Shown: positions 19,172 to 30,652 of the stretch, piece after piece
Layout of the letters: each line of letters opens with the position of its first letter
Numbering within the stretch: the first letter of the stretch is position 1
Assembly: GCF_000631985.1 (NCBI RefSeq)
Contig: NZ_JFYN01000002.1
Location: 124,001-188,000 of the forward strand
Length of the DNA: 64,000 nt
Direction: 5' to 3'
DNA from: Pseudomonas sp. RIT288
GTDB taxonomy: Bacteria; Pseudomonadota; Gammaproteobacteria; Pseudomonadales; Pseudomonadaceae
The notes under the pieces: model-generated
The model's input: only the letters and a program-made list of their open reading frames with translations
Told to the model about the DNA's origin: nothing
The model's database searches: none
Program-made: the position numbers and the translations under genes

Positions 19172-20098
19172 TTGGCAACCATTCTTGAACCCGGGGAAAT
19201 CGAGGCGGCGGCGAGTTCGCCGCCGTTTCTGCACCTGCCACCGCCTAACCTGTTTGCCCTGCGGGCCGCTCGACTGGAGCAACTGGCCGAGGGGCATGCG
19301 CTGGCGGAATATTTGCGATTGATTGCCGGATTGTGCCGGGTGCAGCAGCAGGTATTCGATGATCCGCCGCTTGTGGCGCCATTTGATCAGCAACGGATCG
19401 AGGCTTGCCAGCAGCATGGCTTGCCACCGTTCGCGGCTGATACCTTGGTGCGCGAAGAGGGCTGGCAGGCTTATCTCGAAGCTTTGCTGCAGCGTTATGA
19501 GCCTGATGAACAGCCCGCAGTCTTTGAAGCGGTGACAACGTTGCGGGTTGCCAGTCCCGGTCAGTTACGTGCTTGGGCGGTGGCGCTGGTCAGCGGTCAA
19601 TATTCGATGGTGCCGGCGCAACTGGTACCGTTTCTCGGCGCCGGGCTGCAAACGGCGTGGAGCCACTGGCTGCTCAGCGTGCCCAATCTGCAACTGAAAC
19701 CCGGCGACAGCCTCAGCCAGTGCCCGGGTTGCGGTTCGCCGGCGATGGCCGGGATCATTCGTCATCGCGGCAAACACAACGGCTTGCGCTATCTGGTGTG
19801 TTCGCTGTGCGCCTGCGAATGGCATGTGGTGCGGGTCAAGTGTGTGTATTGCGAGTCGAGCAAAGGTCTGGATTACCTGAGCCTTGAGGATGATCGTCAC
19901 GCGGCCAATCAGGCGCCGATTCGGGCGGAGGTCTGCCCGAGCTGCAACAGCTACCTGAAACTGGTGTATCTGGAAAACGATGCCGAAGGAGAGGCGTTGT
20001 CGGCGGACCTGAATAGCCTGTTGCTCGACATGCGTCTGGCGCAGGACGGTTTTCAGCGTCTGGCTCCGAATCTGTTGCTGGCGCCGGGAGACGAATGA
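19172..20098 (+). CDS. fdhE: Formate dehydrogenase accessory protein FdhE
   Basis: 308 aa from TTG 19172, 3 nt after the fdnI stop, with AGGG 7 nt upstream. The C-terminal half carries the paired zinc/iron-binding cysteine motifs of FdhE: CPGCGSP (~185), CSLCACEW (~211), CVYCESS (~227) and CPSCNSY (~254). In E. coli FdhE is needed for maturation of periplasmic formate dehydrogenases and binds the catalytic subunit. Its operon position agrees with that role. Confidence 0.95.
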   Translation: MATILEPGEIEAAASSPPFLHLPPPNLFALRAARLEQLAEGHALAEYLRLIAGLCRVQQQVFDDPPLVAPFDQQRIEACQQHGLPPFAADTLVREEGWQAYLEALLQRYEPDEQPAVFEAVTTLRVASPGQLRAWAVALVSGQYSMVPAQLVPFLGAGLQTAWSHWLLSVPNLQLKPGDSLSQCPGCGSPAMAGIIRHRGKHNGLRYLVCSLCACEWHVVRVKCVYCESSKGLDYLSLEDDRHAANQAPIRAEVCPSCNSYLKLVYLENDAEGEALSADLNSLLLDMRLAQDGFQRLAPNLLLAPGDE

Positions 20099-20147
20099 CC
20101 TTAGCGTCTACACTCGCCGGACAGTCTTGTTTTTTCGGGAGTGGCTG

Positions 20148-21556
20148 ATGTCCGCAAGTGTTGCCCCGCGTTTACCGTCCATTGATGGTTTGTTGCGTCA
20201 CCCGGCCTGCCTGCCGTTGGCCGAGCGTTACGGGCGTGAGTCGTTGCTGGCCAGTTTGCGCCAGTTGCTCGATGAGTTGCGTTCCAGCGTGTTGAGCGGC
20301 CAATTGTCAGCCGTCGAAATCAGCCCCGACGTGCTCGCCGGGCGGGTTGGCGAGCGTTTGGCCCAGCAACAGCGCAGCAACGTACGCCGAGTGTTCAACC
20401 TGACCGGCACGGTGCTGCACACCAACCTCGGTCGCGCCTTGTTGCCCGAAGAAGCCATTGAAGCGGTGCAGATGGCTGCACGTTATCCGCTCAATCTGGA
20501 ATTCGATCTGGCCAGTGGCAAGCGCGGCGATCGCGACGACCTGATCGAAGGTCTGATCCGCGAACTGACTGGCGCCGAAGCCGTCACCGTGGTCAACAAC
20601 AATGCCGCTGCGGTGCTCCTGACGCTGAACAGCCTTGGCGCGCGCAAGGAAGGCATTATCTCGCGCGGCGAACTGATCGAGATCGGCGGGGCGTTCCGCA
20701 TTCCTGACATCATGGCCCGCGCCGGTGTGCGTCTGCACGAAGTCGGCACCACCAACCGCACCCACGCCCGCGACTACGAAGCAGCGATCAGCCCACGCAG
20801 CGGTTTGATCATGCGCGTACATGCGAGCAACTACAGCATCGAAGGCTTTACCGCCCGGGTGCCCACCGCCGATTTGGCCGAGCTGGCCCATCGGCACGGC
20901 TTGCCGCTGCTGGAGGATCTGGGCAGCGGCAGTCTGCTGGACTTGACCCGCTGGGGCCTGCCGGCGGAACCGACGGTACGGCAAGCGCTGCTCGACGGTG
21001 CGGATATCGTCACCTTCAGCGGCGACAAACTGCTCGGCGGGCCGCAGGCCGGGTTGATTGTCGGGCGCAAAGAACTGATCGCGAAGATCAAGAAGAACCC
21101 ACTGAAACGTGCGTTGCGAGTCGACAAGCTGACCCTGGCCGCGCTGGAAGCGGTGCTTGGTCTGTATCGCGATCCGGACCGCCTCGCCGAACGTCTGCCG
21201 AGCTTGCGGCTGTTGACTCGCCCACAAGCCGACATCCTCGCCCAGGCTTGCCGTTTGCAACCGGCGATGGCTGATGTCCTGGGTGAACCCTGGCAGGTCA
21301 GCGCCGTGCAGGCCTTGGGCATGATCGGCAGCGGCAGCCAACCGGTGGCGCGTTTGCCGAGTGCGGCGCTGTGTCTGCGCCCGCAAGTGTCCAAGCGTTT
21401 GCGCGGGCGCAGTCTGCTGAATCTGGAGGCCGCATTGCGTGCGTTGCCGATCCCGGTGCTCGGGCGCATTGACGACGATGCGCTGTGGCTCGATCTACGC
21501 CAACTCGACGATGAACCGGCATGGCTGGCGCAGTTGCCGCAGTTGCAGGTCGAGTC

Positions 21557-21560
<4 letters not shown>
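20148..21560 (+). CDS. selA: L-seryl-tRNA(Sec) selenium transferase
   Basis: 470 aa from ATG 20148, with GGGAG 6 nt upstream; an upstream TTG is not supported. A PLP enzyme converting Ser-tRNA(Sec) to Sec-tRNA(Sec) with selenophosphate. The PLP lysine is Lys294 in [11 protein letters not shown] (E. coli Lys295). Other family blocks are [18 protein letters not shown] (~84) and [13 protein letters not shown] (~154). Its stop overlaps the selB GTG (GTGA), so expression is coupled. Confidence 0.97.
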
Positions 21561-23473
<1,913 letters not shown>

Positions 23474-23480
23474 GTACAAA

Positions 23481-23576
23481 GGAAGGCAATCGCGCCCGGT
23501 GGCGCGGCCGGGCTTCAAACCCGGTTGGGGACGGCATCCGTTCCCGGGCAGGTTCGACTCCGGCTGCCTTCCGCCA
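23481..23576 (+). tRNA. selC: tRNA-Sec (anticodon TCA)
   Basis: The 96-nt sequence begins GGAAGGCA and ends TGCCTTCCGCCA, giving an 8-bp acceptor stem with encoded CCA. The anticodon loop CTTCAAA (23513-23519) gives anticodon TCA. There is a long variable arm and the T arm GGTTCGACTCC. Size and features match bacterial selC. It lies 7 nt downstream of selB, so it may be co-transcribed with the operon. Confidence 0.97.
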
Positions 23577-23609
23577 ATTACCGCAGCATCCACGACGCAC
23601 TGAATCCCC

Positions 23610-23699
23610 TGTGGGAGCGAACCTGCTCGCGAATGCGGTACGTCATTCAACGTCTATGTCGACTGACCGGCCGCTTTCGCGAGCAGGCTCGCTCCCACA
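23610..23699. repeat. REP pair next to selC
   Basis: Forward core 23610-23632 (with an AACCTG variant) and reverse-complement core 23677-23699. The tandem array begins directly after it. Confidence 0.9.
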
Positions 23700-24707
23700 G
23701 AGTTTCCATTTCAGCGTTGCGCCTCTGCTTACGACGGATCAAATCTCGCCTCTTCATTGCAGATTTACCTTGACTCCTTGTGGGAGCCAGCCTGCTGGCG
23801 ATAGCGGTGTGTCATTCACATCAATGTCGGCTGATCGGCCGCTATCGCGAGCAGGCTCGCTCCTACAGAGTTTCCATTTCAGCGTTGCGCCTCTGCTTAC
23901 GACGGATCAAATCTCGCCTCTTCATTGCAGATTTACCTTGACTCCTTGTGGGAGCCAGCCTGCTGGCGATAGCGGTGTGTCATTCACATCAATGTCGGCT
24001 GATCGGCCGCTATCGCGAGCAGGCTCGCTCCTACAGAGTTTCCATTTCAGCGTTGCGCCTCTGCTTACGACGGATCAAATCTCGCCTCTTCATTGCAGAT
24101 TTACCTTGACTCCTTGTGGGAGCCAGCCTGCTGGCGATAGCGGTGTGTCATTCACATCAATGTCGGCTGATCGGCCGCTATCGCGAGCAGGCTCGCTCCT
24201 ACAGAGTTTCCATTTCAGCGTTGCGCCTCTGCTTACGACGGATCAAATCTCGCCTCTTCATTGCAGATTTACCTTGATTCCTTGTGGGAGCCAGCCTGCT
24301 GGCGATAGCGGTGTGTCATTCACATCAATGTCGGCTGATCGGCCGCTTTCGCGAGCAGGCTCGCTCCTACAGAGTTTCCATTTCAGCGTTGCGCCTCTGC
24401 TTACGACGGATCAAACCTCGCCTCTTCATTGCAGATTTACCTTGATTCCTTGTGGGAGCCAGCCTGCTGGCGATAGCGGTGTGTCATTCACATCAATGTC
24501 GGCTGATCGGCCGCTTTCGCGAGCAGGCTCGCTCCTACAGAGTTTCCATTTCAGCGTTGCGCCTCTGCTTACGACGGATCAAACCTCGTCTCTTCATTGC
24601 AGATTTACCTCGATTCCTTGTGGGAGCCAGCCTGCTGGCGATAGCGGTGTGTCATTTACATCAATGTCGGCTGATCGGCCGCTTTCGCGAGCAGGCTCGC
24701 TCCTACA
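23700..24707. repeat. Tandem array: six 168-bp REP-pair-plus-linker units
   Basis: Identical landmarks (CCTTGTGGGAGCCAGCC) recur at 23776, 23944, 24112, 24280, 24448 and 24616, a period of exactly 168 bp. Each unit has an ~80-bp linker (begins GAGTTTCCATTTCAGCG) and an imperfect REP pair (GGGAGCCAGCCTGCTGGCG ... GCGAGCAGGCTCGCTCC). Copies differ by only a few substitutions, e.g. TATCGC in the first three copies and TTTCGC in the last three. Because 168 is a multiple of 3, a 383-codon repetitive reading frame stays open, but it has no coding features. About 90 nt of unremarkable sequence follow up to 24796. Confidence 0.97.
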
Positions 24708-24796
24708 GGGGATCAGGTTTTCAGGCGGGCGGGTCGAGGTTGTCGAGGGCGCGGTTGGGTGACATCGGGTCTGAGTCTGGGTTTAATCACGGGCCA

Positions 24797-26089
24797 TCAA
24801 AACCCCAACGGGTACTGAATCACCACATAAATCCGGTCGATATCATCCCCGGCCTGTGCCTCATTCGCTCGGTGCGAGACATGTGACAGCTGCACCGACA
24901 GGTCCTTCGCCGCACCCGATTGCACGATGTATTTCAGATCGATATCCCGTTCCCAATGCTTGCCGCCAGCGCCTTGCTGCGGCTGATAGTCGCCAGTCTG
25001 GGCATCGAACGGGTTGTACGCGCCGCCCTTGGGCGCGTGGGTGCCATCGATGTGGCTGCCGGAGACGTAGCGGGTCATGAACGTCAGACCGGGAATGCCG
25101 AAGGCGCCGAGGTCAAGGTCGTAGCGGGCTTGCCAGGAGCGTTCGCCAGCGCCGTTGAAGTCGGCGTATTTGATCGAGTTGGCGAGGTAGATCGAGTCGC
25201 CGCCCACGAAATCGAACGGCGTGTCGCCATTGATGCGTTGCCAGCCGAGCATGACCGCGTGCGGGCCGAAACTGTACTTGCCGGACAGGCTGAACGCGGT
25301 ATTGTCGATCGCCCCGGCCAGCGCGCGGCCCGAATCGCGGGTGTGATAGAGGTTCGCGTCGAGCAAAAGCCCGGACTGTTTGAAATGCAGATTGGCGTAG
25401 TACTGATGCCAGGTGTCAGTCAGGTCTGAGGCGTAAAGCGACCCACCCACCGGACTGTCGCCGAACAGATCGGCGCCGAGAAAACTGATTCCGCCGGCCT
25501 CGGTGTTGGCGCCGTAACCATAAAAGTCGCCCCGCCCTGAGGAACTGTCCTGATTCTTGAACGCGGTGAAGTGTCCGGCTGTGAGGTTTACGTTGTCGAG
25601 TTCGTGGCTGTTCAACAGCAAACCTGTGGCGTATTCCGGTTGCAGACGTTTGTCCGAGGTGTCGAATACCGGCGTTTCCACGGTCAGTTCACCGAACGCG
25701 AGGGTGGTGCGCGAAGCTTTCAGTTTGAACGCGCCGCCCGCGCTGGAGTAGTTCGATTCACTGCGACCATTGCTGTCGACCGGCAACAGCCCCGTGCCGG
25801 AATGACCTTTGCCGCCGTCGAGTTTCAACCCGAGAAAGGCGTGGGCATCGATGCCAAAACCAACATCGCCCGGCGTGTATCCGGAAGTGAACGTGCCAAT
25901 AAAACCCTGGGCCCATTCCTGTTTATAGTTTTTTCCGGCGGGCGAAGGCGAGCGGTAGTCGTTGCTCAGGAAGAAGTTGCGGCTGAGCACTTCGGTTTTG
26001 GCATCGTTGAAGAAGTCATTGGCCAAAGCTCCGTCGGTCGCTGCGCACAGCAGCGCCAACAATGCAAAGCGTGGTGTTGAGGTAGCCAT
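24797..26089 (-). CDS. OprD-family outer-membrane porin
   Basis: 430 aa with a signal peptide (cleavage after GALA, mature start NDFFNDAK). The mature part shows OprD-family features: KTEVLSRNFFLSNDYR near the N-terminus, KNYKQEWAQGFIGTF, regularly spaced aromatic beta-strands, SWQARYDLDLG and a last strand ending in Phe (VVIQYPLGF) as needed for BAM recognition. OprD channels take up small substrates such as amino acids or aromatic acids; specificity cannot be read from sequence. The ATG is at 26089. It is monocistronic, between repeat elements. Confidence 0.92.
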   Translation of the reverse strand: MATSTPRFALLALLCAATDGALANDFFNDAKTEVLSRNFFLSNDYRSPSPAGKNYKQEWAQGFIGTFTSGYTPGDVGFGIDAHAFLGLKLDGGKGHSGTGLLPVDSNGRSESNYSSAGGAFKLKASRTTLAFGELTVETPVFDTSDKRLQPEYATGLLLNSHELDNVNLTAGHFTAFKNQDSSSGRGDFYGYGANTEAGGISFLGADLFGDSPVGGSLYASDLTDTWHQYYANLHFKQSGLLLDANLYHTRDSGRALAGAIDNTAFSLSGKYSFGPHAVMLGWQRINGDTPFDFVGGDSIYLANSIKYADFNGAGERSWQARYDLDLGAFGIPGLTFMTRYVSGSHIDGTHAPKGGAYNPFDAQTGDYQPQQGAGGKHWERDIDLKYIVQSGAAKDLSVQLSHVSHRANEAQAGDDIDRIYVVIQYPLGF

Positions 26090-26182
26090 CGTGAGAGACC
26101 GACAATCAGGGAAGGTCTCTGATGATGGGCAGGATCGACCGGGCTGGATTGAGCGAATGTGCTGAGTTCAACCGAGTGCCCT

Positions 26183-26272
26183 TGTGGGAGCTAGCCTGCT
26201 AGCGAAGGCGGCCTGCCAGTCGACATTGATGTGGAATGACACTCCGCTTTCGCTAGCAGGCAAGCTCACACA
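26183..26272. repeat. Divergent REP pair
   Basis: Arms GGGAGCTAGCCTGCTAGCG (26183-26205) and CGCTAGCAGGCAAGCTCACAC (to 26272). The central CG of the usual core is changed to TAG on both arms in a compensating way, so the hairpins are kept. Confidence 0.8.
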
Positions 26273-26283
26273 GGGGGTATGCG

Positions 26284-27666
26284 TTACAGCACGCCGTATT
26301 CGCGAGCCGTGCGATCCACGGCGATGCGCGTCTTGTCGACCAGTTCATCCAGTTCCGTCCGTGTGGCGATCAGCGCCGGGGCCATGATCATCCGGCCCAG
26401 CGTCGAACGAATGATCAAGCCTTCCTCGAAGCCAATGGTGCGGCAGCGCCAGGCGATGTCGTTCTCGTTGGCGAAACGCTTGCGGGTGGCTTTGTCTTCG
26501 GCGAACTGTAACGCCGCCACCAGCCCCACGCCTTGAATCTCTCCCACCAGCGGGTGGTTGCCGAACACTTCGCGCAGACAGTTCTGCAGGTACGGGCCGG
26601 TGTCGTTTTTCACCTGGGTGACCACGCCTTCATCGCGCAGCGCCTTGAGGTTGGCAATCGCCACCGCAGCCGCCACCGGGTGCCCGGAGTAGGTCAGGCC
26701 GTGAGCGAACACGCCGCCTTTTTCCACCAGCGCCTCGGCCATGCGCCGCGACAGAATCAGGCCGCCCATGGGGATGTAGCCGGACGTCAGGCCTTTGGCG
26801 ATCGACAGGGTGTCCGGTTCAAAACCGAAGGCCTGGTGCGCGAACCATTCGCCGGTACGGCCAAACCCGCCGATGACTTCGTCGGCACACAGCAACACGT
26901 CATATTTGCGGCAGATGCGCTGGATTTCCGGCCAGTACGTGGCGGGCGGGATGATCATGCCGCCGGCACCCTGAAACGGTTCGGCGACGAACGCGGCGAC
27001 CTTGTCGGCGCCCAGTTCGAGGATTTTGTCTTCCAGTTGCCGCGCCGCCTGCAGGCCGAATTCTTCCGGGCTGAGATCGCCTTCGTGGGCGAACCAGTAC
27101 GGTTCGTCGATGTGCGCGACGTCAGGGATGGTGCCGCCCATTTCGTGCATGAATTTCATGCCGCCCAGCGCCGTCGCGGCCAGGGTCGAGCCGTGGTAGC
27201 CGTTCCAGCGGCCGATCATGATTTTCTTCTCGGGCTGGCCCATCACCTGCCAGAACTTGCGCACGGTGCGGATCAGCACTTCGTTGGCTTCGGAGCCGGA
27301 GTTGGTGTAGATCGCGTGGCTGTAGTGCTTGGGCAGCAGGCTGAACAACAGCTCGGAGAGCTCGATCACCTGCGGGTGAGTGGTGTGGAAGAACATGTTG
27401 TAGTAGGGCAGTTGTTGCAGCTGCGCCGTGGCGGCAGCGGCCAGGTCCTTGCGCCCGTAACCGAGGTTGGTGCACCACAGGCCGGACATGCCGTCCAGAT
27501 ACCGATTGCCGTCGTTGTCCCACAGCGCCAGGCGATCACCGCTGACCATCACGCGTGGGCCTTCCTCGTTGAGAGCCTTTTGATCGACGAACGCGTGAAT
27601 GTGGTGGGCGGCGTCGGCGGCCTGGTAATCGCGGGTGCTGCGGGTCGGATCGAATTCGGCGGACAT
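26284..27666 (-). CDS. Class III PLP aminotransferase (polyamine/omega-amino acid:pyruvate type, SpuC-like)
   Basis: 460 aa from ATG 27666 with GGAG ~7 nt upstream; the ORF extension before it is not supported. Class III features: GLWCTNLGYG near 55, SGSEANEVLIRTVRKFW near 115, ADEVIGGFGRTGEWF (Asp for the PLP nitrogen) and the PLP lysine in SIAKGLTSGYIPMGG. The sequence looks closest to putrescine/omega-amino acid:pyruvate transaminases, which would fit the gamma-glutamylpolyamine operon 6 kb away. The exact substrate is inferred. Divergent from a TetR gene that probably regulates it. Confidence 0.88.
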   Translation of the reverse strand: MSAEFDPTRSTRDYQAADAAHHIHAFVDQKALNEEGPRVMVSGDRLALWDNDGNRYLDGMSGLWCTNLGYGRKDLAAAATAQLQQLPYYNMFFHTTHPQVIELSELLFSLLPKHYSHAIYTNSGSEANEVLIRTVRKFWQVMGQPEKKIMIGRWNGYHGSTLAATALGGMKFMHEMGGTIPDVAHIDEPYWFAHEGDLSPEEFGLQAARQLEDKILELGADKVAAFVAEPFQGAGGMIIPPATYWPEIQRICRKYDVLLCADEVIGGFGRTGEWFAHQAFGFEPDTLSIAKGLTSGYIPMGGLILSRRMAEALVEKGGVFAHGLTYSGHPVAAAVAIANLKALRDEGVVTQVKNDTGPYLQNCLREVFGNHPLVGEIQGVGLVAALQFAEDKATRKRFANENDIAWRCRTIGFEEGLIIRSTLGRMIMAPALIATRTELDELVDKTRIAVDRTAREYGVL

Positions 27667-27725
27667 GGCGGTTCTCCAGAGCAATGGGGCAAGTGGGTGC
27701 GCGTTCATTCCAGCGGTGCACGGCT

Positions 27726-27770
27726 AATATTTGTCACTTAAAAATATTTTTGTAAAGAAAATATTTGTCG
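27726..27770. promoter_or_regulatory. Candidate operator between aminotransferase and tetR-type gene
   Basis: The AT-rich tract holds three related repeats: AATATTTGTCA (27726), AATATTTTTGTAA (27743) and AATATTTGTCG (27760), plus the palindrome AAAAATATTTTT. It lies in the divergent intergenic region, where the TetR protein would be expected to bind. Confidence 0.5.
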
Positions 27771-27825
27771 ATGAAAAAAGAAATCCGTAGGCTGACGCCG
27801 ATCAGCAAGACAGGACATCAGCACC

Positions 27826-28452
27826 ATGAGCGGGCTCAGAGAACGGCAAAAGGAACAGCGCAGGGAAGTCATCGCGCAGGCAGCGCTGGAGCTGTTCATC
27901 AGCAATGGCTTCGGCGCGACCACGCTGGAGCAGATCGCCAACCAGGCCGGGGTCTCGGCGCCGACGGTGGTCAATTATTTCGGCGGCAAACAGGAGATTC
28001 TGCTGGCCTTGCTCAAGCAGCCGGACGAGCAGGCGATGCGCGATGCCCGGGCCAATCTGGATGACGACAGTGATCCGCTGGAGGCGTTGTGCGAGTTCGA
28101 AGGCTTGATGACCGACTATCAACTGCAAGCGATGCCGGCCTCATTGTGGCGTGAACTGGCGCCGTTTCTGCTCACGGGTGAACTGGCTCAGGCGTTGAGC
28201 CCGTGGAATGCGGCGGTGATCGAAGAAACCAAGGCGCTGCTCGGGCATTTTCAGGCGCAGGGCAAGGTGCGGGCGACGGTCGATCTCGATGTGGCGGCGA
28301 CGCTGTTCAACCAGTACGCGAATATGGCGTTTATTCGGCTGGCGACGGAGGCGGCACCGGATCGGCAAGCGCATGCCCGGCATATGCGCAGTGTGTTGGG
28401 TTTGATCTGCCACGGTATTTTGAGCAACGGCGCGGAATCTAAAGCCAAGTGA
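27826..28452 (+). CDS. TetR-family transcriptional regulator
   Basis: 208 aa. The N-terminal TetR helix-turn-helix (~10-60) is clear: RREVIAQAALELF, then GATTLEQIANQAGVSAPTVVNYFGGK. The C-terminal ligand domain is helical. It is transcribed divergently from the class III aminotransferase, suggesting repression of that gene and of itself. A short coupled ORF overlaps its stop. Confidence 0.92.
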   Translation: MSGLRERQKEQRREVIAQAALELFISNGFGATTLEQIANQAGVSAPTVVNYFGGKQEILLALLKQPDEQAMRDARANLDDDSDPLEALCEFEGLMTDYQLQAMPASLWRELAPFLLTGELAQALSPWNAAVIEETKALLGHFQAQGKVRATVDLDVAATLFNQYANMAFIRLATEAAPDRQAHARHMRSVLGLICHGILSNGAESKAK

Positions 28453-28622
28453 CAAGGAATAAAGCGCATGCCAAGGATCAAACCGATTTCAGTCAGGCAT
28501 TGCCAGGTTTGCCTCGTGATGAGCGGCGATGGCTGATGCAACATCTGGCTCGGTTGCATCCCGAGCATGAGTGGATTCAGCGATTGCAACCGACTGAAGA
28601 ATGCCTGGAGTCCAAAACATGA
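28449..28622 (+). CDS. Possible short ORF coupled to the TetR gene
   Basis: 57 codons from GTG 28449, overlapping the regulator stop by 4 nt (GTGA), ending TGA 28620-28622 just before a REP pair. The peptide is charged and helical-looking (GLPRDERRWLMQHLARLHPEHEW). No separate strong ribosome site is visible, and reinitiation would be needed. It is not recognised as a family; it may be a real small protein or chance. Confidence 0.45.
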   Translation: MTRNKAHAKDQTDFSQALPGLPRDERRWLMQHLARLHPEHEWIQRLQPTEECLESKT

Positions 28623-28624
28623 TC

Positions 28625-28720
28625 TGTGGCGAGGGAGCTTGCTCCCGCCGGGTGCGCAGCAGCCATCTCTGAGAAGCGGGACTGCTCCGCGCTCCAGCGG
28701 GAGCAAGCTCCCTCGCCACA
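28625..28720. repeat. REP pair, GTGGCGAGGGAGC flavour
   Basis: Inverted arms TGTGGCGAGGGAGCTTGCTC (28625 on) and GAGCAAGCTCCCTCGCCACA (to 28720). It is a different REP class from GTGGGAGCGAGC and lies between convergent genes. Confidence 0.9.
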
Positions 28721-28746
28721 ACAGACCTGTTCATCAGTAGATATGG

Positions 28747-29418
28747 CTAACGACGGGTCGCCAGGTAGGACTGTCCAAGATCACTCGCCCAACCATCCAG
28801 CACGCCTTTGACGTCATCGGCGGTCAGCACCTGTTGGTCGTTCTCCAGCGGCAGCCCGATGCCCTTGCGCACGACTTCGGCGACCACTTCACCGGTTGAG
28901 CCGTCTTCGAACGAGACTTCGGTGGTGATTTCACTGTCCTGGTCGCGGATGCCGGTGGCGGTGCTCACGCCGGCGGCAACCAGGGTCACCGGTAGCCATT
29001 CATAAAAGCGCAGGCCCTGGGTGCTGGCGGCGACGCGGGTGATCGCCGGTCTGACGGTCAGGGTATTCGGGCCGGGTTGCGACACCAGGTGCATGACCTT
29101 GCCCAGTTCCAGCCTGAGCGCGGCCTCGTAGTAGTCGGTGACGCCGGACAGCGTGCTCAGCGGGATCCGTTCGGTCGGCGCGGCGCTGGGGTAGAACTGG
29201 CTGGGCGCCAGATAGGCCTGGGTGTAACGCCCCCGGGCCAGCGCCGGGCTGACCCAGCCCAGCACCGTCTGCCCCGATGGCGACTGGTGCTCGCTGAGCA
29301 CGCTGTAATCGTGCAGGAATCCCGTGTACTTCTGCGGTTCGACGGTTTTGCTGCTGCAGGCCGACAGGCTGAGGGACGCCGTACACAGCACCGACATCAA
29401 GCAATGGCTTCTGATCAT
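28747..29418 (-). CDS. DUF3313-like lipoprotein
   Basis: 223 aa from ATG 29418 with AAGGA 7 nt upstream. The signal peptide ends in the lipobox LSAC (Cys21), so this is a lipoprotein. The mature sequence (SSKTVEPQKYTGFLHDYS ... EAALRLELGKVMHLV ... AITRVAAS ... EVSFEDGSTGEVVAEVV) matches the pattern of the DUF3313 family of bacterial lipoproteins of unknown role. It follows the 107-aa gene by 35 nt, so the two may be co-transcribed. Confidence 0.8.
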   Translation of the reverse strand: MIRSHCLMSVLCTASLSLSACSSKTVEPQKYTGFLHDYSVLSEHQSPSGQTVLGWVSPALARGRYTQAYLAPSQFYPSAAPTERIPLSTLSGVTDYYEAALRLELGKVMHLVSQPGPNTLTVRPAITRVAASTQGLRFYEWLPVTLVAAGVSTATGIRDQDSEITTEVSFEDGSTGEVVAEVVRKGIGLPLENDQQVLTADDVKGVLDGWASDLGQSYLATRR

Positions 29419-29453
29419 GCGAATCCTTGTTTTGCGCTTTTGCCCCGCGTCGT

Positions 29454-29777
29454 TCAAGCGCGGGCAGTGATTGGGGAGGAGAGCGGCGGGGTGTTGTCCG
29501 AGCATTCGATGTGCAATTGGCCGTGGCTCATGATCCATTGGATGAGGTCGGCGGCCGGAATCGAATGCACGTACTCCACCCATTGCGAATCGCAGGGGTC
29601 GTACTGCTCGAAATAGCGGCGCAGAACGATACGGCTTTGGTCATCTGACAGGCCCAGGCAGAACTCCTGGAACAACAGCGGCGTATCCTGCTCAGGCGCG
29701 CTGGTGCGCTGGCTGAGAATCAACGGATAGCGGGCGTCGTGGCCCTCGGCGGTATAACGGTTGTGCAATGCGCTCAT
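29454..29777 (-). CDS. Small hypothetical protein
   Basis: 107 aa from ATG 29777, cytoplasmic, no signal peptide. It contains QEFCLGLSDDQSRIVLRRYF and WVEYVHSIPAADLIQWIMSH, suggesting a compact helical domain. Not recognised. It is divergent from the response-regulator gene and is followed by the lipoprotein gene. Confidence 0.7.
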   Translation of the reverse strand: MSALHNRYTAEGHDARYPLILSQRTSAPEQDTPLLFQEFCLGLSDDQSRIVLRRYFEQYDPCDSQWVEYVHSIPAADLIQWIMSHGQLHIECSDNTPPLSSPITARA

Positions 29778-29935
29778 TGAATGCCCCCCGGTTGTCGATG
29801 CGTGCAGGGTGCCTGAGGGGTTTTGCCGCAGAATGTCCGCTTGATGTCCGGGACGACGGAATGTTGCTCGATTGAAATATATGACCCGCCCGCCAGAATA
29901 GTTTTAGATGCGTTCTTTTTTGGCCTGAGGATCCT

Positions 29936-30652
29936 GTGCCCGTGAGCAGACTGCTGATCGTCGACGATGACGTGGAAATTCTCGCCCTGCTGAAGAAGTT
30001 CTTCGTCCAGCACGCCTACGAGGTCGATGTCGCAGCCGACGGCGCAGCAATGTGGGCGGCGATTGCGCAGCAGCGCCCGGACACGATCATTCTCGACCTG
30101 ATGTTGCCCGGTGAAGGTGGCCTGAGCCTGTGCCAGAAAGTGCGGGCGCAGATGGGCATTCCGATCATCATGCTGACCGCCATGGGCGAGTTGAGCGACC
30201 GGATTGTCGGCCTTGAACTCGGTGCGGACGACTATGTGACCAAGCCGTTTGCCCCGCGTGAACTGCTGGCGCGCCTGCGTGCCGTGCAGCGTCGCGCCGG
30301 TGAGCAAGTCAGCCCTGCGAGTGAACCTTCGCGACCGGTGATCGCCTTCGCCGGTTGGCATCTGGATATCACTTGTCGTGAGCTGCGCTCCCCGGAAAAC
30401 GTGATGATTCCGCTGTCCGGTGGCGAGTTCGACTTGCTGGTGGTGTTTCTCGAACACCCGCAGCGCATCCTCACCCGCGAGCAACTGATCGACCTGTCTC
30501 GCGGTCAGGGCCACGACGCCTTTGATCGCAGCATCGACGTGCAGGTCAGCCGCCTGCGCCGCAAGATCGAGCCGGACAGCAAGCGCCCGGACCTGATCCG
30601 CACCGTGCGCAACGGCGGTTATATGTTCACCGCCAAGGTCACCCGCGCATGA
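29936..30652 (+). CDS. OmpR-family response regulator
   Basis: 238 aa from GTG 29936, with GAGG 5 nt upstream. The receiver domain (~4-120) has acidic residues at 10-12 and the phosphoacceptor Asp54 (IILDLMLPG), with the conserved Lys in VTKPFAPRE. A winged-helix OmpR/PhoB DNA-binding domain follows (~140-235; LLVVFLEHPQRILTREQL, and the recognition region VSRLRRKIE). Overlaps the sensor gene by 4 nt, forming a two-component operon. Confidence 0.95.
   Translation: MPVSRLLIVDDDVEILALLKKFFVQHAYEVDVAADGAAMWAAIAQQRPDTIILDLMLPGEGGLSLCQKVRAQMGIPIIMLTAMGELSDRIVGLELGADDYVTKPFAPRELLARLRAVQRRAGEQVSPASEPSRPVIAFAGWHLDITCRELRSPENVMIPLSGGEFDLLVVFLEHPQRILTREQLIDLSRGQGHDAFDRSIDVQVSRLRRKIEPDSKRPDLIRTVRNGGYMFTAKVTRA

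Noticed and set aside
23700..24707. CRISPR array
   Set aside because: The repeats are 168 bp, contiguous, contain REP palindromes and have no unique spacers; no cas genes are nearby.
23611..24762. 383-codon ORF with 56-residue tandem repeats
   Set aside because: It exists only because the 168-bp REP-linker period is a multiple of three; there is no start signal and the content is REP sequence.
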